This document shows, in pieces, positions 25,101-36,899 of a stretch of 64,000 nt of DNA (its first letter is position 1; every line of letters begins with the position of its first letter). The DNA is taken from assembly GCA_963277665.1 (NCBI GenBank), contig OY728166.1, positions 1,074,056,014-1,074,120,013 on the forward strand. Direction: 5' to 3'. The notes under the pieces were generated by a model. The model did no database searches and was not told the DNA's origin. It was given only the letters and a program-made list of their open reading frames with translations. Source of the stretch: Viscum album (lineage: Eukaryota; Streptophyta; Magnoliopsida; Santalales; Viscaceae). Made by a program: the position numbers and the translations under genes.

Positions 25101-26087
25101 TCATCTCATGTTTACTTCTATGAGATATATTTGTGGTGTTTTTAATTCCCTTTCATATATAATATCATGAGCCTTCTTATTCTTATGATATTGTAAGTTT
25201 TATTTAATTTCATTCCTTTATAGGTATTATGATTTAAATATTTCAATGTTATATGGGTCACATTGGACTGTTTTAGGATTACTTTCCTCATGAATTTTTT
25301 AATAAATTTGTTAGAGTATTTTCATCTTTGATAATGATTAAAATATTTCAAATTGGAATGGGACACTTTTATTTAAATATAAATTTTTAAATCAATTATT
25401 TGACATATGAGGAATTCATTAGATTTAATAAGTGATGGGTGGGGACCACCATAGCTCATCGAGGCATTGGTAGGACTTACGAGACATACTAGTCGTGGTT
25501 TTAGCTGAGGACTTACTAGTTCATATAAGGTTTGTTCCGAGTCCTTGATGATATTCTAATAATTTCTAGATTTTTCTATTCCCCCATTATGATAATATTA
25601 ATTGATATCCTATGTGATTATTCGAATATTTAAATATCCATGGTTATGTTTAATCCCCATGTGATTATTTATATGGAATTATTTATTCGTTTTTATTCAT
25701 GCCATATTATGTTCGAGATTATGTTTTAATGGAATGTTTTTTTTAGTTATTCACATTTCCTTATTTTTTATGTTTATAATTGATTCTGTTTTACTGTTTA
25801 CCATTTCTGAGCATCTGAAATCACCTATTTCTTATTTTTTCTTTTCCCCAGGATGCAAAGTTGTATATTATGAATGACATGCATTGATAATCTATGAGTT
25901 CATGGGTGTTTCTAGGGGATTTTATATTTTATTTTTACTTTCAAGTTTTAATGTACAAATTTTGTTTGTATCTAGTTTTCCAAATCTACTATTCTATTAG
26001 GTCCTTTGTTATGTGAACACTTATTCATGTTACAAATGTAATAAAGTGAGGAACTGGATCTAGGATACTGGGTTTGGGGTCTTTATA
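22188..26087 (+). repeat. 3.9 kb LTR B (intact length, 3' LTR)
   Basis: Uninterrupted partner of LTR A. At about 23880 it keeps the empty copia target (AACTAGTATATACTCATAAT). It also shows the internal duplication (about 24310-24560 versus 25085-25270). Its 3' boundary at TTTATA is followed by GAAGG, which continues into the outermost LTR with AAGGATTTTACATGGTTTATCC, matching the uninterrupted right copy at 43441-43460. Confidence 0.85.
23372..23379 (+). promoter_or_regulatory. TATA box of LTR B
   Basis: TATAAATA in the same pyrimidine-rich context as in LTR A. An 11-base C run (23456-23466) lies about 80 bp downstream, in the expected transcript leader. Confidence 0.65.
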
Positions 26088-27854
26088 GAAGGATTTTACA
26101 TGGTTTATCCAAAATACATACTCCTTACTACAACTGGTTATACCTCCAAGTTACAAATTATTCACTGTGTGAAGGTGGTTACATATTTATAAAGTCCCAT
26201 CACTATCAATACTAAGTCCCGTAATGTTCTCACTCTAGATTCCCACTATATTTTACAAATCTCCCAACAAAACAAGTGATACCTGATTCCCATCGAATAA
26301 TCTTAATACTATATCCCATAGTGTCACTAGCATCCCACTGGCCTACTACAATGTTCCACTGGTGACTACAAATTCTTCTGAATATGGGATCCCCAAATAC
26401 AAAGATCAAAACATACTCTTTACTACTTCTACACTTCCTTGAGATGGAATCTTTCTCAAAAATAAATTTGATCAGCTAATATACTTGTTTATAAATTCAA
26501 AAACATCAGCAACTGATAAAAAATAAATAATGTTTCTCACTTTCCACTAATCTAAAAATAATCTACACCTTTTCAATTTACTAAATAATTAGGTATGTAC
26601 TCTTCTAATTCTCTACCCGAATAAGTCGGAAATAAAAATATAATATTTATAAATGTATGTCACATGTGATTTTCTCTAACATCATGCATGTATGATAGAA
26701 TTATTTGTCTCCTCAATTATTCTTCATTTTATTTTTTTAACAAAATATACATAAGATTAATACTATTTATGTATAAATTAATTCATGTGCATGAAAATCT
26801 TGTATAATGAAATTAAACAGTTATAATATCTGGATATATTTCCTTTATGCATGATTTTTTGTCACATAACATATTCTCATAATCCTTTGTGTTAGTATAT
26901 TATGCAATTCCACATATCCTTCACATAAATCACTCAATATTATGAATGTATATTAACACATGTATCATGTTTCTCATGTTCGTCACTTATAAAGACTACG
27001 TGACACATCTACGTTTTTATTCTATGAGAATGTTTGGGTGCCTCAAAGAATACCCCAACCTCATATTCATAAGGATGGATGTGAGGATCACATGCATTAA
27101 ACCCAATATTATATTCTTCATTAAAATAGAAGTAAGTAATCTCCTCTTCATCACTAAGACATGTTGGGCCTATGGGAGGTTATACTTATTTGTGAAATCA
27201 AAGATCTTCACGAAACCTTCTATTCATGAAACAATATTTTTTGGATGCCTAGTTTTTGTAGAAAATGATATCTCTCTCATATGATTGGTGGCATCACTTC
27301 TTCTACATGATACAAAAATACTTATAAAGGCATATCAACTGCCTATCCATTGATAAATAATTTGTTTCAAGGCTCCCACAGAATTTTCCATGTCATGTTT
27401 TTTAAAAACACCAATGATCTCGACACATTACAAATAATATGACATAAATACTAGTGGAATCATTTTCTTTGAGATGAACTCATCATGTGAAATGATAAAA
27501 TATCAAAAATAAAATTATACTCCCAAATATTTTTGAATGACCATAATATTATAACTTCATTCAAACATGGTATTATCCTTAAATAGGTATATACATGTGA
27601 AGGATAACTTTATTCTGGTTGTAACCAATGTTTGAGCCCTTATAGATCACTAATAATGATCATAATTTTATATGGAATATGAATCTATTAGAGTAAAATA
27701 ACAGCCAAAAATACTTATCATTCAGATGCTTTTGACTCATTATGTTAATCCTAGGGAAGAAGACGATGACTAAATCAACTAGAAAAACCATATTCACATG
27801 ATCAAATGATTGTGTAACATGTATATACTATTAAGATGGATGAAAAAATAAAAT
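26088..27854 (-). repeat. Outermost element, left LTR, piece 2
   Basis: Aligns by eye with 43441 to about 45200. Shared blocks are GAxATTTACATGGTTTxTCCAAAATA, TTACAAATTATTCACT.TxTG, AxCATCCCACTxxCC, GATGGAATCTTTCTC and TTTCATGTTCxTCAC. It ends at ATTAAGATGGATGAAAAAATAAAAT, where the 2 kb-LTR element begins; the right copy reads on with TTTAAGATGGATAAACAATG. The open reading 26946-27284 in this piece looks accidental. Confidence 0.75.
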
Positions 27855-29898
27855 TGGGTTCTATTTTTTTATTCAAATTATAATTATTTATTCATTATTT
27901 TCAATGATAACCCCCATTTAATTAAATTTTTTAAAAAATATTTAGTAATTTGAATTATAGAATTAAAATGGTTTGAAATATTAAATTTACTTAATTTTGG
28001 AATTTTGATGGATTTTAATCACATTGTTATTTTAATCATAAATTTTAAAATGTTGGTCCAGTCAATGTGAATATTTTTTTAGGATTCCATGATTTATGGG
28101 CTAAAATGATGTCTTCTGGAAAAAGATGCAATTCTAACATCTAGAGGATTGAAAAAATGAACCATGTTGTGAAATTGTTCAGGCAGATGTAGTGGACCCC
28201 ACTATAGAAAAGAGGCATAAATCATGATACACTCCTACAATTGAGGTGATTCGAGATGAATTAGAAAGAGGAATCATAGAATAATTTCCTCATTAAACAT
28301 GATGGATTTATTGATTCATTAAGATGGTTGTTGGAGTCTCAAAATTGAAGGATGGTTCGGGATTCATTCACATAGAATAAAATACTTGAGTGATTGGCAT
28401 ATAACATCTTCTAAAAGTGGATCATTAAGCTGGAATTTTGAGGAAAATGTGAAATATATTTATGAAAAAATTAATGAACACACCTTTTCCCAATTAATCA
28501 ATTTATTTGGTCAACTATGTGAAAACATTCTGAGGATAGATTCTAGAATCAAAAAAAAAATTACTCACCAATAAAAGGAGTTGAACCCCTCTTTTCCAAA
28601 TCATTCAGGGCACCAAGGAGGAGATCTCCACTAATGGAGGATGGATACTCTAACCTTCTCCCCCATCTCCTTATTCATTTTATTTGTTTTATAAATTTTT
28701 TATTCATGTTTAAAATTTCATTTTAAATTGTAATTTATATTTTAAGTTAAAATAAATTAAATTTTCCATTCATCATTTAAATTATGTTTCCACATATTAT
28801 CCATCCTATATTATTATTCCTCTTAATTTTACTTTTATTAGTTTTATTATTATTATTATTATTATTATTTCTGTTACTAAAATTATTAATAATACTATTC
28901 TACCATTTTTATTTTATTTTCTTACTTTATAAATATATACTACTCTTAATAATAATAACAATAAATTATTATTCTTATATTTTTCATAAATTATATAATT
29001 TTATATTTTTGATTCTATTTATTTCTTTTCTTATTTTCCATTCTACCTCTATTTCATAAAAATTATATTTTACTTTAATTTTTTATTTTCTTATCACTAT
29101 TTTGTAAAATTTTAAGTCTTTTATTTTATTCTATTTCTTCTGATTCACTTCCACCTACTCCCCCAAGTAATCTTTTACACTATAAAATGAGAGGATAACA
29201 CTAAAGATTGGCCTGGGGGAGGTCAAGGGGTTCTTTAATTTTCTTTAATTTTAATTTTATGTTTGCAGATAGAATTTAATATCATGCATGGGTGAGGAAA
29301 ATGTCCCTGATATGGTTGCTACCCTAATAAAATACAACTCAATCTATCTCTATTATTTTTAATCCCTTTTCCATATCTCGATTAGTTATTTCTTCACACA
29401 TTAAAGTTTAACTAATTAATAGATTAAATGACATCGATTGATCTGGGTAGTGGATAATGACACATACTAGACAAAGATGTGTCGTCAACCTTGATTAAAG
29501 GAGGAGGTGGAATTGAGATTTATTAGGAATTAATTGATTTCCAATATTTATAAATGAAGAATAGTAGTTAAAAACTTTGATTTGATGTTTAGATTATAAC
29601 ACTAAAATAAAAAAAATATTAAAGGATAATAATGAAGGAATCCAAGGATGAACCTAAGCCCAAGTCCTTTCTACCATAACTCATTCTGTTTAGATTTTAA
29701 TGCTAGTTTAAATTATCATTCTACATGTAATTTTTTTAAATAATAAAAAACATAAAAATATTTTCATTTCTTTCATTAAATTCATAACAAAAAACAAATA
29801 GATTACTTGATTTAGAATAAATTAAGTGAATAAATTGAAAGGTTACTAAAGTCAGACAACTATCGTCAGCCATTGTGTTGCAATATGAAAAATTATCA
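27855..29898 (+). repeat. ~2.05 kb element, 5' LTR
   Basis: Left copy of the pair, matching 33015-35084 along its whole length with indels. It contains a (TTA)n microsatellite at 28844-28869, and the leucine/isoleucine-rich open reading 28784-29059 is a translation of that AT-rich stretch. A PBS could not be assigned with confidence after 29898. Confidence 0.75.
28844..28869. repeat. (TTA)n microsatellite
   Basis: About eight to nine TTA units in a T/A-rich part of the LTR. The same LTR region in the right copy (about 33985-34050 and 34146-34163) has shorter, interrupted TTA runs, so the expansion arose inside the LTR after insertion or was lost in the partner. Confidence 0.85.
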
Positions 29899-32800
29899 TT
29901 TGTTTTTACCACGACCTATGGAAGTATTTCTTCAAAACATTCATCACTTATAGAGTGACGATAAGTTATTCATTTACTTTTCCTATTTTCCCATCTTAGA
30001 TATATTTTATTAGTTTTTATTAAAAAACACAAATATAGTCTTCCTTGATATTTTCATATGAAATAATTTTCATTTCATGGAACAAAATATAATCCCAGGT
30101 GAAAGAACCATTCATTCAAAATATTAAAGTGGTGGCTATCCTAAAAAAGACTGATAAAGTAACTGACCAATATAAATGTTTGAGAAATTGTAATGACACC
30201 AGGATTTAATTTCATGAACTAGCAGAAATGGTTGATAAAGTCATACTTGATTATCAAATACTAATGGCCAAGAAGAAAGTTCCACTAGAGTTCTCCAATT
30301 TTACTAAGGACGTTAAAGAGGTTGAGGACCATATTGGGGAGGAGTCCAAAGAAGTGTTGGAATTTGAATAATGGATAGTGAAGCCCAACTACCTACCTCC
30401 ATCTACAAAGTGTCTACTCCAAGTGGAACTTACCATTGAAGTAGAGATTGATTCTAAACCAACTAATAGAGTAGAACCATTCTTTGAATCTATATCTTTT
30501 TAAATTTTGAATAATAACTATGCATCATTCCTTTTTGTTTTGATTATAAATAATCAGACAATCTTTGCAATGAATTTGAGGATGAAGAATAACCTAGATA
30601 TATACCTTTTGTGGAATGCATGGAGCTCCCTGATTTTGATGAACATGAATTTAAAGAGCCCCATCCTGAAGAGATAAATGTTGTTGAACCTAAAGAAATT
30701 AGGAAATAGGATAATCATAAAGAGGGAGAAATTTATTATTAAAAATAGAATATTTATTCACGTATAAATACTTATTTACTTATCTATTGAATATTCAATG
30801 CATGAAACCCTTATAAATCCATCACTGGAAGGGAAGAAAGAGGATTCACAAGTAACAAATAAGACATAGGATGATTAATAATTCATCCTACTCACTTCAT
30901 CAGAGATATACCTAATTGTGATCGGGAGGATCTGTTGTACTTTATCCATGAATAAGTTCTCACCCATAAGGATGAAGCACAAGCTGGGAAAAGCCACATA
31001 TAGTGGTTAAAATAAAAGTAGAGTCATCCACCATCTTATTTTGGATAACATATGGTACTAGCTTCTAGAGGCAGTAAAAAATTAGAGCCCACTTGTGGGA
31101 TCATACCAAGTCTTATAAATTTATACTTTATTTCAAGTTATTTAGATTTTAATTTCATTTCTTAAGAAGTGGTCTAGAATAAAGTCCAATCCCTTCTATC
31201 TTTTTTAGATTTAGTGACATGTTCCTTATACTTTATTGAGTAATTATTTTTATAGCATCATATATGGCAGAAGGAATCCTCAACCATAGAAGGATAAGGA
31301 ATAATCTTTATGGTAAATAGAGTTCATTATTATTGTTTAAACTTTTAAACTCCATGAATTTTTTCCTTCCAAATACTATTTTGAGGATAAAGTGAAATTG
31401 CATTCCCACACTTGGATTGTGCTTTAATTAATATTTATATGAGGAAATATTTTCTTATAATTCTATAATTCCAGGTCCTTGATTTTAATGATAATGATAT
31501 TGAATGAGTATAACGGAAAATCGAATGATTAAAGAGAGGAATTAATATTAAAATGATGACTTTTGATTTGGAGGAATTAATTGATTCATATATGTGAATT
31601 ATCCCAACCATTTTTAAGGATTTCATTTTATAAAATTATTTTGAATAGATTTATTATTATTAATCATTACTTATGTTATTTTACCAAATCATATTACAAT
31701 TCCAAGTAGGGTTTCTAGATAAATAACTTCTTATTTATTCTTAAACATATTTCTTGAGTGATCATGGGACATTCTACCTACTAAAACATGAATTTTAAAT
31801 TTTCAAATATATGACTATACAGAAAATCATTTAAAATGATTGATAAATATTATGAAAATAATATTATCCTTAAATGTTCACATTTAAATCAATCATTCAT
31901 TAGACCATAGGGAACATGAATTACTTTTATTGGGATGAACCGTGTTTCAATCTTTTTTTATCCATTTATACCCTACTCTTGGTATTTTCATGATATTTTA
32001 AATTTGGAGTGTGGGGGTGAATAATATCATGGTAAATGGGATGATTTAAATTAAAAGGAATAATTTTGGGGGTTCTTATTCATATAATTGTAAAATTTTG
32101 TGAAATCATTCATTTTAATTTATTGTTTCCCCTATTTAATATAAAAAGATTGAAAATGAAAAGATGAAAAAAAAGAGAAAATGGGTTGTGATTTTCGAAA
32201 ACAAAATAACCATTAATAGACCTATGATTTTTATAATATATGGTTCGTTTGTGGATGTTATGTTTATTGATTTCATAACTTTTGAAGAATGAAAAAAATG
32301 AAATGGTTATTTGAAAAATAAAAAAAATATAAAAGTAAAAAAAATATTCAAGAGAGGGCTCAAATCATTCATTATGCTTAAATTGATCATGATATTTACT
32401 CTGAGTTTTAGATAATGTTCGGAGTTGTTAAATTTTAAAAGGAAATTTTAATTAATGATTTTTACTTTAAATATCATGGTTTATAATTTAATAGTTAAAC
32501 CTCACCATTACGATTAGTTTTGAAATATGAAAACCTACCAACCATAAGAATCAGAGTCATTTGTAAGTCCTTATGATTTTATGTTCCATTTATCTTTACA
32601 AAGTGGAGAAGGTAATATCTTTACAAGCCTATGGAAAAGGATAATTTTCTCATTATATTAGTATAACTCTTCTTTAATTGTATCTTGATTCATGAGAGAA
32701 GAATAAAAAGTAAGGTAAACCAGGACTTGGAATTTTTATAATAATGATTCAAGGAGCTCAGATAAGTGATTGGGGAAGCTTCATAATTTCTCAAAGGAGA

Positions 32801-33014
32801 AAATTAAAATTCATGGATATGTTTTTTCTTTGAAAAATTAGAAATTAAATTTATATTTTATGTGTAATTTTAAAATTTGATTTAATATTAGAATTTTTTA
32901 TATTTCTCTAAACTTTGAATATTGACAATATCAGTTCCCTCTTTAACTCCTTTATATTTTATACTTGAGTAAAAAAATGGTTTAAGTGTAGGGGTATTTT
33001 ATAGAATAAAATTA
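29899..33014 (+). other. Interior of the ~2.05 kb-LTR element
   Basis: Mostly AT-rich and non-coding. Besides the remnant at about 30150-30720, two PPT-like tracts are seen, TGGAGTGTGGGGGTGA at 32005-32020 and TTTAAGTGTAGGGGTA at 32981-32996. The second lies 18 bases before the right LTR and is the better candidate for the 3' PPT. No zinc knuckle, protease, RT or integrase block was recognised. Confidence 0.6.
30150..30720 (+). pseudogene. Degraded acidic coding remnant inside LTR element
   Basis: Plus-strand translation gives protein-like stretches broken by stops. One reads LAEMVDKVILDYQILMAKKK and continues with an acidic run (30225-30370). Another, near 30640-30710, reads ELPDFDEHEFKEPHPEE. 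The composition (many E, D, K, P) and GC content are higher than in the neighbourhood, which suggests a former coding region, perhaps gag or an extra ORF of the element. I do not recognise the family. Confidence 0.45.
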
Positions 33015-35084
33015 TGTGCAATTTTTTATTCAAATTATAATTATTTACTCATGATTTTAAATAATAATACCCATGTATTTAAATGTTTTATTAAAATAAT
33101 GGGTGATTTGAATTATAGAATGAAAATGCGTTAAAATATGAAAATTGATTAACTCTAGAATTTTTACATTTTTTAACAACTTTTTTATTTTGATCATTAC
33201 ATTTATATTATCGATCTAATTAATATGATTATTTTTATTTGGATTTGTTGATTTTTTATTGAACTTTTTATTATGGACCAAAACTCTATTCGAACATATG
33301 GAGGACTTAAAAAATCAATAAATTTGAGTAATTGTTCATGAGGATATGGTGAAACCCAATCTGAAAAAAAAGAATAAATCATTCATCATACCTCCAATTT
33401 CGGTTCTTCTATATGGATTTGAAAGATGACTCATATTAGAATTTTCATACTAAATTTGAAGGAGTAATTCACACATTATGATGGTTATTGGATGCTCAAC
33501 ATTAAAGGATTATTCAAGATGCATTCATCCAGAAAAAAAACAATGAGTAATTTTCCAATAACATCTTTTAAACATGGATAATGAATATTAAATTTGGATA
33601 AAAAATGCATAAGAAATTATTGAATAAATCTTATGAATACACCTTTCCAAAAAAACATCTATTTATTTGGAAAACCACACACAATCCTTTGAAGGATAAA
33701 TTCTAGAACAAAAAATCTCCTTCTTCACCTACAAAAGAGATGAAACTCTCCATTTTAAATCATTTGGGGAACTCTGAAGGGGATCTACACAGATGGTGGA
33801 TGGATACTGAAACCTTCTCCCCTTCTCCTTATTCGTTTAATTTCTTTTTTTTAATTTTTTTCCAATGTTACATTTTCATTTGAAATTGTAATTTAAATAT
33901 TATTTTTAATTTAGTTAATTCATTCATGCCTGTTTTAAATTTTGTTTCCACCGATTCTTCATCCCCTCTTCTTCTCCCTATTAATTTTTATTATTATTAG
34001 TATTATTATTAATATTATAATCATTAATAGTATTATTATTATTAAAATTGCTATAATTATTATTAGTACTATTTTAACATTTACATTTTTATTTTATTAT
34101 TTCTTAATATCTTCTTCCTTTAATAATATTAATTATAAAAATAAATTATTATTATTATTATTATATTTTTCATTAATTATATAATTTCATATTTGTTATT
34201 TTATTTATTTCTTTTCTTATTTTTTTCTTATCCCTCTCTCTCATCACAGTTCTATTTTACTATATTCTTCTATTTTCTCATACCCATTCTTTTTTTTTAA
34301 TTTTATATAATGTATTTAATTTTATTTCTTCTTATTCTCTTTCACCCACTCCAACAACTTATCTCTTTCTCTCTAAAATGATAGGCTAACCCCAAGGATT
34401 TTACAGGGGTGGTCAAGGTGTTCATTAATTTTATTTAAAGTTTAATTTTATGTTTGTAGATATAAGTGCATAACATGCATTGGTGAGGAGAATATCCCCC
34501 ATATAGTGACTTCCCCCAATGATAGGAAACTCAATTTATTACAATTATTTTAGTTAATAACATTTCCCTCTCTCCATGGGTTATTTATTAATAATTTGGA
34601 GATTAACTAATCAGTGGTTGAAATGAAATATATTGAGTTGGGTCTGGGAAGATGACATATACTAGACTAAGATGTGACGTAAACCTTATTTAAATGAGGA
34701 TGTGGAATTGAGATTGCTTAAGAATTCATTGATTTTAACAATTAATAAATGAATAATGGTAGTTCAAACATGAGATTTAATGTTTGGATTATCCAAATAA
34801 AATCAAACATATTAATGGATAATAGGTATTGAATCCAAGGCTGATCCCAAGCACAAGTCTTTTCTCCCATTACTCTTTCTTTTTATATTTTCATGACAGT
34901 TTAAATTTTTGTTTTCAATGACATTATTTTTAATAATAAAAACCCAAAAATATTTTCATTTTTTCACTAAATTTATAAAAAAATAGATTAGGTAATTTAG
35001 AATAATGTATGTGAACAAACCGAAAGGCTCCTAAAGTGAGATAACCCAAATCATCCATTATGCTACACTTGAAAAAAAATTAGA
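33015..35084 (+). repeat. ~2.05 kb element, 3' LTR
   Basis: Right copy of the pair, preceded by the PPT-like tract at 32981-32996. The open reading 33942-34184 lies at the same LTR position as 28784-29059 and starts with a similar MFPPILHP, which is shared LTR sequence, not evidence of a gene. Confidence 0.75.
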
Positions 35085-35830
35085 ATTTATTTAAACTTCA
35101 CCCCATGATAGGTGTGCATCAATGGATGAATAATGTGGGGGAATGTCATATTCTCCACATTATTCTTCCTAATGGTTGAGATATTATAGCTATTATAACA
35201 CATTCCATCTACCTCTCTAGTAGGCACCGTGGTCGACACCCAAATATAAAATGAAAAATCTATATGAGGTGGGTCGTATTTACATGCCCCACTACATGCA
35301 ACTGTGCACAAAATACAGGAACTATATACCGTAACCAATATTTTTCATATAGGATTTATCAATTGCTGCACTCTTTAGCTACTATTCTATGTGGGAAGTC
35401 TCTCCTACATGGTAGTGTTCACCTCCTACACATGTGGGGATGAGATGGATCCTTATCTTAGATGGTTGAATTATTTTTTGGATAACACTAAGGGAAATTC
35501 CAAACCGTAGTCTCCTCAACAATCCCACATGAAAAATTAATTCTTACATGTCTTCATTAATAAAATCTTTGAAAATTAATATTTTCATTATTTTCATAAT
35601 TTCTTCTGTTCATTATATATTGTAGAAAATGTGAAATATCTCTTAGTAAAATTTCCAATGGTCATTGAACTTAAGTATAGTTCAACATTCATCATAGTTA
35701 ATTTGTAGTGTTGTCATTCTCCGTGCTTCCTCACTAACTCTTGATATTATCTTCTTATAATATCCAATACATATTGATCATTTATTGACAACAACTATAA
35801 TTCATGTCTATTGGATTCAACAAGGAACCC
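35085..35830 (-). repeat. Outermost element, left LTR, piece 3
   Basis: Collinear with about 45220-45885 in the right LTR. Shared blocks are TATGxGGTxGGTC, CCCCACTACAxGCxA.TGxxCACA, TCTCTCCTACATGGT.GTG.TCACCTC, GAT.GATGGATCCT, TTTTTTGGATAACACT and ATATCCAATA.ATAT.GA.CATTTATTGA. It stops at the A-tail end of the minus-strand LINE. Confidence 0.77.
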
Positions 35831-35924
35831 TTTTTTAAAGGTGATGCCTTGGTCAAAAACGACCAACACATAAATATTTTTTTTAAAAGAAGAAAAACAA
35901 CAAGAGTCTAAAATATGGGATCAT

Positions 35925-36123
35925 ATTACAATCTTTTTCATGAAATTAAAGGAGAGAAATGGGGAGGTCTTCAAACCAAGTAATGTCTTGATTGACTCTC
36001 ATGTTGGCCAGACCATCTACAACCACATTTTCTTCTCGATAAACATGTCTGATGATATAGTTATGATCGCTAAGTGAATGAGAGATATCCATCCAGTGGG
36101 TAGTAATCAGCTAAGAAAGGTGG
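35925..36123 (-). pseudogene. LINE RNase H, C-terminal part
   Basis: An open stretch reads HWMDISHSLSDHNYIIRHVY, then REENVVVDGLANMRVNQDIT, matching the ...H..REaN..AD.LA ending of plant LINE RNase H. It lines up with HAYHEENREAYGLENKRVN of the plus-strand LINE at 3.2 kb. The domain is cut from its N-terminal part by the CACTA element. Confidence 0.82.
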
Positions 36124-36126
36124 ATT

Positions 36127-36138
36127 CACTACTGGAAA
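36127..36138 (+). repeat. CACTA left terminal inverted repeat
   Basis: CACTACTGGAAA, the usual form of a plant CACTA terminus, bordered outside by the ATT target duplication. Confidence 0.95.
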
Positions 36139-36142
36139 TACA

Positions 36143-36310
36143 GCCTATACCCACGGTTTTGGGAACCGTGGGGCTGAGAGGCGTCACAATAGGGGTCGGA
36201 GGCTATACCCACGGTTTGTCCAAACCGTGGGTATAGAAATGTCATTATGCGGCACCTTGACGTACCAGCGTGGCACAACACTGCTCCCACGGTTTCAAAA
36301 CCGTGGGTAT
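36143..36310. repeat. CACTA left subterminal palindromic repeats
   Basis: Three palindromes of the form CTATACCCACGGTTT..spacer..AAACCGTGGG(TATA) are seen at about 36144-36171, 36204-36238 and 36284-36310. In CACTA elements such subterminal motifs are transposase binding sites. The minus-strand open reading 36129-36347 is only a translation of these repeats. Confidence 0.85.
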
Positions 36311-36330
36311 TAAAATTCCAAAAACGGAAT

Positions 36331-36400
36331 TCGCAGGATTCGAACACGGATCACCGCAACTGGACGCGCCCCTCTCTAACCAACTGAGCTATCAACGCGT
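36331..36400 (-). other. tRNA-like unit 1
   Basis: Minus-strand text begins ACGCGTTGATAGCTCAGTTGG and later has TGTTCGAATCC, so both RNA polymerase III internal promoter boxes are near consensus and properly spaced. The acceptor, anticodon and T stems do not pair well by eye, so I do not call it a functional tRNA. It could be a tRNA pseudogene or the head of a SINE-like sequence. Confidence 0.6.
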
Positions 36401-36460
36401 TTGATATATAAGTATATATCTATATTAATATAATAATATAACCGCATATATAAAAAGGAG

Positions 36461-36530
36461 AATGGCGGGATTCGAACACAGCACCGGCTATTTGATAAAA
36501 GCCTCCGAACCAACTGAGCTATCAATGCGT
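36461..36530 (-). other. tRNA-like unit 2
   Basis: Same layout as unit 1: box A TAGCTCAGTTGG is perfect and box B reads TGTTCGAATCC. A GGCT/AGCC stem encloses a 10-base loop where the anticodon arm should be, which is too large for a standard tRNA. Read as a tRNA-derived relic. Confidence 0.58.
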
Positions 36531-36899
36531 TTAATATATAAGTATATATCTGACTTAATATAATAATATAACTGCATATCTAAAAAGGAGAACGGCGTGA
36601 TTCGAACACAGAACTGGCTGTAGGATAGAGGTCTCCGAACCAACTAAGCTGCGGGAATATTGTTCATTTAATCAGACATCTGTTTACTTATATTAATTAT
36701 AAGTAATTTATTAGAAAAAAAACTCAATGAGATTCGAATCGCGGATTCATTCAAACGACAGTATACCTGACCAACCAAGCCGTGAATACTTTTTATATTT
36801 AGTTGTGTATGTTTATTTTTATATTAATGAAAACTATATTTTCACCAAATATTTTTCTTCCCTCGCAAAATTTTTTTTCCCGCCATTTTACAGGAAAGT

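Larger units (their letters stand above)
5518..26087 (+). mobile_element. LARD-like non-autonomous LTR retrotransposon with ~3.9 kb LTRs
   Basis: Two long direct repeats flank a 2.75 kb non-coding interior. LTR A is 5518-7192 plus 17199-19432 (about 3904 bp once the copia insertion is removed) and LTR B is 22188-26087 (3900 bp). Both start with TGTA(A/C)CA, and both end in TTATA where TTACA would be canonical. The flanks are CAAGG (5513-5517) and GAAGG (26088-26092), a 4/5 match as a 5 bp target duplication. A degenerate tRNA-Met-type PBS follows LTR A. No gag or pol is visible, which fits a large retrotransposon derivative (LARD), probably mobilised by a gypsy-type partner. The orientation is set by the PBS and the TATA box. 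Confidence 0.85.
27855..35084 (+). mobile_element. Decayed LTR retrotransposon with ~2.05 kb LTRs
   Basis: Direct repeats at 27855-29898 and 33015-35084 enclose 3.1 kb. They share the start T(G)..TTTTTTATTCAAATTATAATTATTTA, the middle GGATGGATACT.AACCTTCTCCCC, and the end GAAAGG.T.CTAAAGT.AGA followed by CCATT.TG.T.CA. A PPT-like GTGTAGGGGTA lies before the right LTR. No RT or integrase is visible. The interior holds a degraded, acidic coding remnant. The element interrupts the left LTR of the outermost element. The boundaries are good to a few bases; a clean target duplication was not found. Confidence 0.78.
36321..36790 (-). repeat. Tandem array of four tRNA-like units, period ~130 bp
   Basis: The complement of CCAACTGAGCTA is TAGCTCAGTTGG, a perfect tRNA box A. 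It, or a close variant, occurs at 36380-36391, 36510-36521, 36640-36650 and (weaker) 36771-36780, so the spacing is 130, 130 and about 131 bp. Each unit also has a box B-like core TTCGAATC or TTCGAA about 40 bases downstream (complement of GATTCGAA at 36338, 36469, 36598 and 36731). Units are joined by AT-rich linkers (TTGATATATAAGTATATATC and relatives). The three right-most units differ by scattered substitutions, the fourth most of all. Confidence 0.8.

Noticed and set aside
5518..26087. Simple tandem segmental duplication as the explanation for the two 3.9 kb repeats
   Set aside because: TG-type starts, matching flanking 5-mers, a PBS-like site after the first copy and an uninterrupted empty site at 43.4 kb favour LTRs of one inserted element.
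26946..27284. 112-codon plus-strand reading
   Set aside because: Falls inside a piece of the outermost LTR; the aligned part of the right LTR does not preserve it as an evident reading frame.
28784..29059. Leucine/isoleucine-rich membrane-like protein
   Set aside because: Lies over a (TTA)n microsatellite inside an LTR; the partner LTR has a similar accidental reading at 33942-34184.
36129..36347. Minus-strand 72-codon reading
   Set aside because: Also a translation of CACTA subterminal repeats, including the terminus.
36331..36650. Functional tRNA genes
   Set aside because: Promoter boxes are good but acceptor, anticodon and T stems do not pair properly by eye, and loops are the wrong size; kept only as tRNA-like units.
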